DNA of 40,139 bases from Candidatus Roizmanbacteria bacterium RIFOXYC1_FULL_41_16 (GTDB lineage Bacteria > Patescibacteriota > Microgenomatia > UBA1406): the NCBI GenBank assembly GCA_001788295.1, contig MGBO01000009.1:1-40139 (forward strand). The letters run 5' to 3'. The notes under the pieces are model-generated. The model saw only the letters and a list, made by a program, of their open reading frames with translations, made no database searches and was not told where the DNA came from. Both the position numbers and the translations under genes were made by a program. Each line of letters starts with the position of its first letter. Positions within the stretch are counted from its first letter, which is position 1. Shown piece after piece: positions 27,616 to 35,681 of the stretch.

Positions 27616-28488
27616 ATGTCCAAAAAATCAAACAACACCCCGGGGGTGTTTCGGAGCAACATAATAGGCAAAACCTATAAATTTTTTTTGGACAACTGGT
27701 TTCTCTCAATTTTCTTTGCCTGTATTGCCTTTGTAGGCATCATTTCTTTTTATAAGCTTTTTGTCAAAAAAGAAAACTTTGTCTATGCCCGAGTGAAAAT
27801 GAGTCAGGGACTGTGGTGGGCCAGCACGCAAAGGCCGCCCAGCTGGTTGGCCTTTTCGCTCCGGCCGGGAATGGTAGAGAAAGACCTTACTGGCCAGCCC
27901 AAAGCTGAGCTTTTATCGGTTCGAACCTATCCTTATTATTCTGCTAGCCAGTACGACACTTATCTTGATCTCAAGCTGAAAGTTTCAGGTAAGCTCAAAA
28001 CCGGATCGGTTAATTTCAACCGCTCCACTTTGGCAGTCGGGGCGCCTATCGAACTCGCTTTTCCCACAGTTGAAATCAGCGGTACAGTTATGCAGCTGTC
28101 GGCCAAGCCCTTTAGCGACAAGCTGAAATGGCACACCATTACTTTAATCAAAAACAACGCCTATCAATGGGAATACGACGCCATTACAATTGGCGATCAA
28201 TATCAAGACGGCCAAGAATCGGTTCTGGAAATTTTGGATAAACAAATCGTTACCAATATGATGTATCCGATTGATTATTACGGCGCTTACGGCGAACGTT
28301 CGACAATGAGCTTGATATCGCAGCCACGTTATCAGATTACGGTAAGAGCCAAAATCAAAGTTAGTCAAACTCAAGAAGGTTTGGTGTATGGCCATGAGCA
28401 AGAACTAAAACTCGGCAAGGGCATGAATCTGTCGACCCAGAATTTTCTGTTCCAGGACTTCCAGCTCGCCGGCATTAACACAAATTAG
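27616..28488 (+). CDS. membrane-anchored hypothetical protein (DUF4330-like); 3' end duplicated at 35562
   Basis: N-terminal TM; 3' 77 bp recurs exactly 7175 bp downstream. Confidence 0.7.
   Translation: MSKKSNNTPGVFRSNIIGKTYKFFLDNWFLSIFFACIAFVGIISFYKLFVKKENFVYARVKMSQGLWWASTQRPPSWLAFSLRPGMVEKDLTGQPKAELLSVRTYPYYSASQYDTYLDLKLKVSGKLKTGSVNFNRSTLAVGAPIELAFPTVEISGTVMQLSAKPFSDKLKWHTITLIKNNAYQWEYDAITIGDQYQDGQESVLEILDKQIVTNMMYPIDYYGAYGERSTMSLISQPRYQITVRAKIKVSQTQEGLVYGHEQELKLGKGMNLSTQNFLFQDFQLAGINTN
28387..28463 (+). repeat. left copy of 77-bp direct repeat flanking an AT-rich island
   Basis: tatggccatgagcaagaactaaaactcggcaagggcatgaatctgtcgacccagaattttctgttccaggacttcca, identical at 35562-35638. Confidence 0.98.
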
Positions 28489-28852
28489 CCTCATCATGAA
28501 CCATTTGTGTAACTTCGACATGGCCTTTGTGAGGAGAAGGATTAAAGGTTCCAGGATAATGTATAAGTGTTATACGATCTCTATCTATATATGATTAAGT
28601 TTTCCATGAACTGGTAGGTAATCACGATTCTAAAGTAGTACTCGCAAACCAACTGTGATTTCATAATTTTCATTAATAAAACCAGTGCTATGAAATGATG
28701 TTAGTTTTGTAGATCTGTTTATTGGATAAAGAGTTAATCTGTCTTAACAATCCAAAATTAGCAAGTGGCCCATCGCATATTTATTCTAAGCAGAGCCGAA
28801 GGATTTATCCTGAGCCATGTCGAAGGACGAAGTTAAGAACGATATTTTTATG

Positions 28853-29566
28853 TCAAAAGATCTTTTGGTTGAATAATTCTTTTAAATCGGTAATTATGAA
28901 GTCAGCTTTATTTTCATCATTTGGAGAATATTTTTCCCAAGGAGTTCTTAATAAAACACCTTTCATCCCTATAGATTTTGCACCTAGAATATCTTCATCC
29001 AAGCTATTACCGACCATGACAGCTTCATTTGGTTTGATTTTTAGTTGAGTAAGAATATATTGAAAAGCTCTTGGATCTGGTTTGGCAGCAGGAAACATTT
29101 CAATTGTGGCTAGATAATCCACATACTGTAAAAGTTTGGTTTTGATGAGTTTTTGGCTTTGTTGACTAAACGACCGATTAGTTAGCACTCCAATTTTGTA
29201 ATTTTTGTTTTTAAGCTTTTTCAATATTATTCTGGCATTTGGTGTAGCTCTTGTATTTTTGATAAAGATTTGATCAATTTGTTGCCTAAGTTTGGTAATT
29301 TTGGTTAGTGGTAGTGGTGAAATGTGAAAAGATTTAAATATTTCAAATAAAACGATAATATCTGCCGTAGGAATAGGTAAGCGTTGTTTATAGATGAGTT
29401 TGTGATAGATCTGAGATGCAACTTTGTTAACTGCCTCAACATTTTTACCAGGAAACAAATGAAGATTATTGGCGTAAACTGTGGGTAAAATTTTTTTTGC
29501 TATTTCTGTGGAATTAACCAATGTGTCGTCTAAATCAAAAATAACCGCTCGTGGTGAAATCAACAT
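28853..29566 (-). CDS. HAD-superfamily hydrolase
   Basis: VIFDLDDTLVNST, IGVLTNRS, KPDPRAFQYIL, MVGNSLDEDILGAKSIGMKGVLL. Confidence 0.95.
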   Translation of the reverse strand: MLISPRAVIFDLDDTLVNSTEIAKKILPTVYANNLHLFPGKNVEAVNKVASQIYHKLIYKQRLPIPTADIIVLFEIFKSFHISPLPLTKITKLRQQIDQIFIKNTRATPNARIILKKLKNKNYKIGVLTNRSFSQQSQKLIKTKLLQYVDYLATIEMFPAAKPDPRAFQYILTQLKIKPNEAVMVGNSLDEDILGAKSIGMKGVLLRTPWEKYSPNDENKADFIITDLKELFNQKIF

Positions 29567-29618
29567 TTATAACCCATAATATTATATGTTAAAATAACAT
29601 CTACTTTGTTATTTTATC

Positions 29619-32420
29619 ATGAGTATAGAATATTTGGATATTGTTGACAATCAGAATAGAGTTATTGGTAATGCGTCTTTGCCAGAGATATATGAGCAGA
29701 ACTTGAACCATCGCATTATCCATATAATTATCAAGAGTCAGAATGGTGACATTCTAATGCAACAGCGTATTCAGGATGAGGATGGATCTATCGCTTTAAG
29801 TTCATCTTTGGGTGGACATGTGTCTACTGGGGAAACATACTCTCTAACAGCATTAAGAGAACTATTTGAGGAATATCAGATTAATTCAAGTAAACCAATT
29901 TTTTTAAGTCATAAAGGAGATCTAATTTTTCCTTGCTCAGGGAATGCAAAAAAATACATCAATGTTTTCGAAACTACACTAAAGGATGATATTAAGCTAA
30001 CAACGAATGAAGCAGTTGATGCAGTTTTTATATCTCGAGCTGAAGTACAGGATTTAGCATCAAATGAACCATCAAGGTTTCATCCTGAACTAAGATTAAT
30101 ATTAGAGAATTTATATGGAATTCGGTTTACTGAGAAACTATCTTCATCAAGAGAATCAATTCCTTTATATCAGAAAGATTTTAATGAAATACCAATTCAG
30201 GTTATGGATAGAGAAACGCTCAATTACCTCGTGTCTCATCTAACTTCTGAGAGCAAGAACATTAAAGAAATTTTTCCTCAATTTTCTCCTCTTAAAGTTG
30301 AGGAAATTCTGAAATATGTTCCTGAAAGTAAATGGATCGATTCCAAACACCTAAATAGCATTCATGGCTTAAATCATCTAACTAGAGTAATAATATATGC
30401 TCTTATTTTGTCACAACTTGAAGGTTTAAGTGGACAGGAAACAAAAAATATTGCGATTGCAGCCGGTATTCACGATTTAGGTAGGCAAGATGATAGGAGA
30501 GATCCAGATCATGGGATAAGATCAGCTGAATGGATGAGTAATAATATAGATATATTTGAACAAAGAGGACTTGTTCTTAGTGATAAAGATATACAAACGA
30601 TTAAAGCACTATGCACATATCATGAATATTTTTATAAAGAAGTTCCAGAGGTAATTATGAAACACTATGGAATTAGCTTGGATATTATTATGCATGCAGA
30701 TTTACTAGATCGATTTAGACTACCAAAACTTACCTGGTGGCCGAAATCGGAATTTATCCGCTTAGAAAGCGCTCAAAAGTTATTGTCATGTGCTGGTAGG
30801 TTTACCCTGAAGAGTGAAGAATATGCACTTGATGAAAGTCAATATAAGCCTAAATCAGTGATTAGAGCGGCAGTCGAAATGAATATAGTTTCTGCGCCTA
30901 ATCCCGTAATTTCTAAAACAAAACTTGGGAATTATGAGTTAGAAAGCGATATTCATCAATATACCCTTTGGCAACAAACTCGAGAGATTCTTAATCGGTT
31001 GGATCGTTTAAGATATGGACATGTTTTATCAATGTCTAATGTGGAAGGCTATCCTACTCTTCCTTTGTCTAAAAATCAATTTGGAGCTGCTTTGAATCCA
31101 GAAATCAATCCCTTAATGTCGCTTTTTGAAAATGATCCAATAAGCAAATCTATAGATCCAGTGGAAGTTGCTTGGCAATACCATTTAGTTAATGAAACGC
31201 CAAACGGGCATTTATTTAAACACAATCGACTATTTGATCAAATTAACAAAGGTGATGGGCTTACACTCATACATATCACGCCTAATCTAGATCAAATTAT
31301 GAATGGTAACAAGACTCTTTATGCTAGTGGAGGTTGTTTGGGAGCTAGTGTCTATACAGTTCCTTTGAGAACAGACGGACGAATCCATAATCTATCTAAG
31401 TTTATTTTAAATGACCAAATTCCTAGTAATCCAAAATTTAATAAACTGGATGTTCTTGCCATAACTCTTGATCCAGAAAGTTGCAATGGGGCTAATATGG
31501 AAGAAAATTGGTTGGATTATCTTAGATTCGGTTCTTTGCACTCTGAAGTTTTTTTGGGCTTAGTCCAAAATGGTTCTATATTAAAGCAAGATATAGATGT
31601 TATTGAAAGAGAAATTCAGCAGGAATTATTAGGAGTAGATTCGTTTTTAAAACTTTGTGTTGATTATAATCTTGAAGCAGTAGATGAAGTGAATTTTGAA
31701 GAATTGTTCAGAATAGCAATTGAAACCATGCCTGAATTAGGAAATCCATATTTTGAAGTTATTCTTGAGTATATTGCTTTGTATCAAGACGATACTGAAA
31801 CCGAAAAATTGGCTGCTGAAGGTGAGCTTAATACATGGAATTATTTCCGAATGATTTTTGATTTGGTACCTACTTTATATAGTGGCTTTCATTTGCAGAA
31901 GTTTAAGCCAACCTTAGGACAGCTAGCCGATTACTTAACTCAAGCTTCTATTAAGGGTAGAATATTCCGCCATTTCTCTAGAGATCACTTCTTCTCGTTT
32001 ATGAAGTGGCGTTTGGCTCAATATATTAGGCGAAGAATGCTTGGTAATCAACAAGTTCCATCAGCTACATTGTCCTTAGACGGATTAATTAGTGCTAATC
32101 CGTCAATACTCGGACATATGTTGCATCGACAGATGAGAAATAATCCAAATTTAGCTACTCAATATTATCTGTATGAATCTACTCGAGCAAGACGTATCTG
32201 GGAGTATTGGAATCAAAAACATATTCTAACGCCTATGAATGCTTTATTACCTAAGGGAGAGGTTGGTATTAACCCAACTTATCCAGGCATAAAATACAAA
32301 ATTCATCGATGCTATGTGGATGAGAACGACATGGTTTATCCTGAAGAGAAGTTGGATATAACAATCGCCAATAAGTTAGTGCTCCAAGATAAATCCGTTC
32401 TGCGTGGCAAAACAGAATAA
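29619..32420 (+). CDS. Nudix hydrolase - HD phosphohydrolase fusion with large uncharacterised C-terminal region
   Basis: Nudix box GHVSTGETYSLTALRELFEEY; HD-like HGLNHLTRVIIYAL...AAGIHDLGRQDD...CTYHEYF...HADLLDRFR. Confidence 0.85.
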   Translation: MSIEYLDIVDNQNRVIGNASLPEIYEQNLNHRIIHIIIKSQNGDILMQQRIQDEDGSIALSSSLGGHVSTGETYSLTALRELFEEYQINSSKPIFLSHKGDLIFPCSGNAKKYINVFETTLKDDIKLTTNEAVDAVFISRAEVQDLASNEPSRFHPELRLILENLYGIRFTEKLSSSRESIPLYQKDFNEIPIQVMDRETLNYLVSHLTSESKNIKEIFPQFSPLKVEEILKYVPESKWIDSKHLNSIHGLNHLTRVIIYALILSQLEGLSGQETKNIAIAAGIHDLGRQDDRRDPDHGIRSAEWMSNNIDIFEQRGLVLSDKDIQTIKALCTYHEYFYKEVPEVIMKHYGISLDIIMHADLLDRFRLPKLTWWPKSEFIRLESAQKLLSCAGRFTLKSEEYALDESQYKPKSVIRAAVEMNIVSAPNPVISKTKLGNYELESDIHQYTLWQQTREILNRLDRLRYGHVLSMSNVEGYPTLPLSKNQFGAALNPEINPLMSLFENDPISKSIDPVEVAWQYHLVNETPNGHLFKHNRLFDQINKGDGLTLIHITPNLDQIMNGNKTLYASGGCLGASVYTVPLRTDGRIHNLSKFILNDQIPSNPKFNKLDVLAITLDPESCNGANMEENWLDYLRFGSLHSEVFLGLVQNGSILKQDIDVIEREIQQELLGVDSFLKLCVDYNLEAVDEVNFEELFRIAIETMPELGNPYFEVILEYIALYQDDTETEKLAAEGELNTWNYFRMIFDLVPTLYSGFHLQKFKPTLGQLADYLTQASIKGRIFRHFSRDHFFSFMKWRLAQYIRRRMLGNQQVPSATLSLDGLISANPSILGHMLHRQMRNNPNLATQYYLYESTRARRIWEYWNQKHILTPMNALLPKGEVGINPTYPGIKYKIHRCYVDENDMVYPEEKLDITIANKLVLQDKSVLRGKTE

Positions 32421-33366
32421 AATGGAAAACAATCAGTATTGTGGTTCATTAAATAGGTCAGATTTAGATAAGATTCTGACCTCAGAATTTGGCATCAGTA
32501 GTGTTAAATTAACTAGAATAGAAACCGGTGAAACAAATGAAGTTTATGTAGTTGAATCAAATAATTATAGGATGTTGTTAAAAATCGTTCAAAATCATAT
32601 GAAACAAAAAATTGATAAACAACAACTTCTTCAGCCATTGTTAATGAAGTCAGGGATACGAGTTCCTAAAAGAGTAAAATCTTTCAGTCCTATTGTTAAT
32701 ACAGACTATTCATACATAATAGATGAATGGATTCCTAGCAAGCCCGCAAGTAACTATTTCGGTACGCTTCTCAACCATACGTTGACTCAAGATTTTGTTA
32801 ATGATTTAAAGGTAGTGCTAACACAAGTACATGCAATGTCTTTTTTAAGATTTGGAGATATAAATAAGTCAGGAGAGGGAGTTTACAGCGATTGGCAATC
32901 TTATCTTTCTAATACTTTGAATTTAGAATATATTGATGCCGCAATGAGATCAACTTCTGTCCCAAAAAACCTTCTTGAAAGAAGTGCTAATTTAATCCGA
33001 AATCTTTCGGATTGGGGATTAAAATGCGAACAGGGAAAATTAGTACATGGAGATATGAATTTGAAAAATATATTGGTTGATTCTAATACCAGGATATTAG
33101 GAGTCGTGGATTGGGACGAATCCATTATAGGAGACCCTCTTTGGGATTATGCATCGATGTGGTTGTGGTATGAGGACAGGATGCCAATTTGGCAATTAAT
33201 GAACCAAGATCTATCTATCACTTCAACTCAAAAAGACGTCATAAAAAGACTAAAATGTTATCGAGCCTTACAGGCAATAAGAGAGTCGATAAACTATTCA
33301 CATAAAAATTGGGCGATTCATGCTTGGCAACGTTTACATCAAGCATTAGAACAAATTAATTTTTAG
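32404..33366 (+). CDS. aminoglycoside phosphotransferase-like (APH) kinase
   Basis: LVHGDMNLKNILVDSNTRILGVVDWDESIIGDPLWDYASMWLW; likely start 32422. Confidence 0.9.
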   Translation: MAKQNKMENNQYCGSLNRSDLDKILTSEFGISSVKLTRIETGETNEVYVVESNNYRMLLKIVQNHMKQKIDKQQLLQPLLMKSGIRVPKRVKSFSPIVNTDYSYIIDEWIPSKPASNYFGTLLNHTLTQDFVNDLKVVLTQVHAMSFLRFGDINKSGEGVYSDWQSYLSNTLNLEYIDAAMRSTSVPKNLLERSANLIRNLSDWGLKCEQGKLVHGDMNLKNILVDSNTRILGVVDWDESIIGDPLWDYASMWLWYEDRMPIWQLMNQDLSITSTQKDVIKRLKCYRALQAIRESINYSHKNWAIHAWQRLHQALEQINF

Positions 33367-33368
33367 AA

Positions 33369-34739
33369 ATGTTTTTGAACTACCGTTTCCAAAATATAAT
33401 TAACAAAAGAGTCAGTATTTCAGCACATAAACTAGTAAAACAAGAAAAGATTATTTTTTCAAACTTGGAGAAATACAAACAAAAAGTATTAACTTTTCCT
33501 CATACTTTTTTTTCTAAAGATGAAAAACAAATTCTTCGTACTATTGACAATTTTGATTCAACTGGGGCGTTGAGAATTAAAGTCTCTGTCTATTCTCAAA
33601 CAAGAAGTTTGTTAAAGGAGTATTTTGATCACAGAGTAAATTCATATCTATCTAGGAGAATAAGAGTTGGGAATTACTTCTTATTGAGGGGTTTGTCATT
33701 TTATATTTTTAGAAAACAGGAGTATGCTTTACTTTTGGTAAAACAGGTAAAATATGAATTACTTCAGGCTCAGACTTTTCTGAACAAGTATTTAGATGCT
33801 AAAGTGGTTCCAAATAATGAAGAAAAGATACTCTTACTTGGATTATTAGATAACTATAAACAACATCTGCTAGAGCTTCTTCATGCTGTGAATCAAGCAG
33901 AAAGATATCTTCCATATGGAGAGAAGATTACTCATTCAGATTACGAAGACTATATGAAATGTTGCCAGTATATAGTAGATATTTTTTACAAACTCTATAT
34001 ACATAATCAACTTCCTTTAAATTTATCTTCAGTCAAATTAGGAATAAAGGAAATTACCAGCTATTTATACAAAAAGATTCGCTTAAATAATTCTGGATTT
34101 ATAGATGTTAATACATTGTTGATTAAAATGTATCGAGAAGCCAATAATGCTCATGAAATTGCTCTTCTGTGCATCAAACTTACAAAACATTACCAAAGAG
34201 GGATTCGATGGAACATTATTATAGGCATCGAATACGGGGGGATAGAGATCCCCTTTGCCCTGAATACTTTTTTAAAGTTAAATAACCAAAAGGAAAGTTT
34301 TCGAATATATCTTGTCAACTCTACTTATTCTTCTGATTTATCAAAAACAGTAAGAAAGACTAAATTAGAATCGGCAATAACAAAATTTCCTAACTTGATA
34401 AATAAGTCAGTACTTATACTCGATGATAATATAGTGACAGCGAGGACAATAAAAAAAGTGATATCGTTTCTTAAGAAAAAGGGGGTTCGGGCAGTGTACT
34501 TTGCATGTATTGGCTTTTCTTCGGAAGAACTATCTGTGCATATGAAAAAATATAGACACGGATGTGTGCACCCTGATTTTATCAACTCTATCGAGACTTT
34601 AAAACCCGCGCCATTTTTATATCGACTGAAGCAAGGTGATCATTATCGAAAAGGTGTATATAATCCAATAGAAGAACAGATAGAAAGATATTTGCGACAA
34701 ACATATTCTAGGACCAATTTCAAGCTTCGAGCATCTTGA
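33369..34739 (+). CDS. protein with C-terminal phosphoribosyltransferase-like domain
   Basis: WNIIIGIEYGGIEIPFAL and PRPP-loop-like SVLILDDNIVTARTIKKVISFLKKKGVRAVYFACIGF. Confidence 0.8.
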   Translation: MFLNYRFQNIINKRVSISAHKLVKQEKIIFSNLEKYKQKVLTFPHTFFSKDEKQILRTIDNFDSTGALRIKVSVYSQTRSLLKEYFDHRVNSYLSRRIRVGNYFLLRGLSFYIFRKQEYALLLVKQVKYELLQAQTFLNKYLDAKVVPNNEEKILLLGLLDNYKQHLLELLHAVNQAERYLPYGEKITHSDYEDYMKCCQYIVDIFYKLYIHNQLPLNLSSVKLGIKEITSYLYKKIRLNNSGFIDVNTLLIKMYREANNAHEIALLCIKLTKHYQRGIRWNIIIGIEYGGIEIPFALNTFLKLNNQKESFRIYLVNSTYSSDLSKTVRKTKLESAITKFPNLINKSVLILDDNIVTARTIKKVISFLKKKGVRAVYFACIGFSSEELSVHMKKYRHGCVHPDFINSIETLKPAPFLYRLKQGDHYRKGVYNPIEEQIERYLRQTYSRTNFKLRAS

Positions 34740-34740
34740 T

Positions 34741-35373
34741 CTACAAGATTTTTATTAAAGTGCCTATCTCTTTTTTATTTTTGCTATAGAAATGGAAAGA
34801 ATCAACAATATGCAGATATTGACCAACTTGTTTATCGATTGTTCTAGCAACATGGTCGTGGATTGCAGAAAATATTTCTAAATTTAACCAAAATTTTTTA
34901 AACCCGTCATTTGCTCTCATGTGAGTATGCATTTCCAATGCATTACTCACGATTCTAAACCAGAAATATATAACACAAGGTACCTCGTCCATTGAATTTA
35001 TATCATTTTCGTTTTGCCAAATATCTAAAACAAGTCTGCGCGACGATGGCTTATTTTTCATAGCTCTGATTAGCAGATTGAGTTTATTCGAATCTAGAAG
35101 CTTTGTTTGATAATGAGAGATTACTTTGTTTATGGTTCTATCTGAATCAGATATAATTTTATAGTTCTTATCAAATTGAAATTGATTGTTTAGAATACTT
35201 ACGTGTAATACATGTGTTTTTTGCCAACAAATTTGAAGCAATAAAGGTGATTCTCGGTATAAATCTTGATCGAATGGTCGAATTTTCTCCTGATAAAGTT
35301 TATGGAAACAACTTCGAACTGCTTCATTAATAGACGAGGCTTTAATAATAATCATAGGAATTGATACTAGCAT
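34741..35373 (-). CDS. divergent thymidylate synthase-like protein
   Basis: SRRLVLDIWQ, DEVPCVIYFWFRI (PC catalytic-Cys-like), MRANDGFKKFWLNLEIFSAIHDHVAR, VGQYLHIVDSFHFY resembling the TS PPC / RS.D...N / VHTLGDAHIY order. Confidence 0.65.
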   Translation of the reverse strand: MLVSIPMIIIKASSINEAVRSCFHKLYQEKIRPFDQDLYRESPLLLQICWQKTHVLHVSILNNQFQFDKNYKIISDSDRTINKVISHYQTKLLDSNKLNLLIRAMKNKPSSRRLVLDIWQNENDINSMDEVPCVIYFWFRIVSNALEMHTHMRANDGFKKFWLNLEIFSAIHDHVARTIDKQVGQYLHIVDSFHFYSKNKKEIGTLIKIL

Positions 35374-35561
35374 ATTACTAAATCATTCATTGATTGGTGT
35401 AAAATAATCATCGATTATATAGCAATGTTCTTTAAGACTTCAGACGTATTTAATACATTAATTAATATTTATAAAAATTTATTTGTGGTGAAATTATACA
35501 TTTAATATCATAAGATAAGTGTGTTTATTAAACTTTTGCATTTTCTTAAGTACTACATCTT

Positions 35562-35638
35562 TATGGCCATGAGCAAGAACTAAAACTCGGCAAGGGCATG
35601 AATCTGTCGACCCAGAATTTTCTGTTCCAGGACTTCCA
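35562..35638 (+). repeat. right copy of 77-bp direct repeat
   Basis: identical to 28387-28463; continues in frame as DFQLTKIQ*. Confidence 0.98.
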
Positions 35639-35681
35639 ATTGACCAAGATTCAATAACTCTCTCTGTGCTAGAATTTATTT

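Larger units (their letters stand above)
28387..35638. mobile_element. candidate genomic island / integrated element bounded by 77-bp direct repeats
   Basis: perfect flanking repeat of a gene 3' end, visibly AT-richer interior, accessory genes; no recombinase gene recognised. Confidence 0.65.

Noticed and set aside
28490-28850. tRNA or small RNA at the left island edge (ggttcc motif)
   Set aside because: No cloverleaf arms could be paired by eye; the attachment repeat is in a protein gene instead.
28722-29048. 108-aa plus-strand ORF
   Set aside because: Runs antisense over the HAD gene and through a repeat-like spacer; no domain signal.
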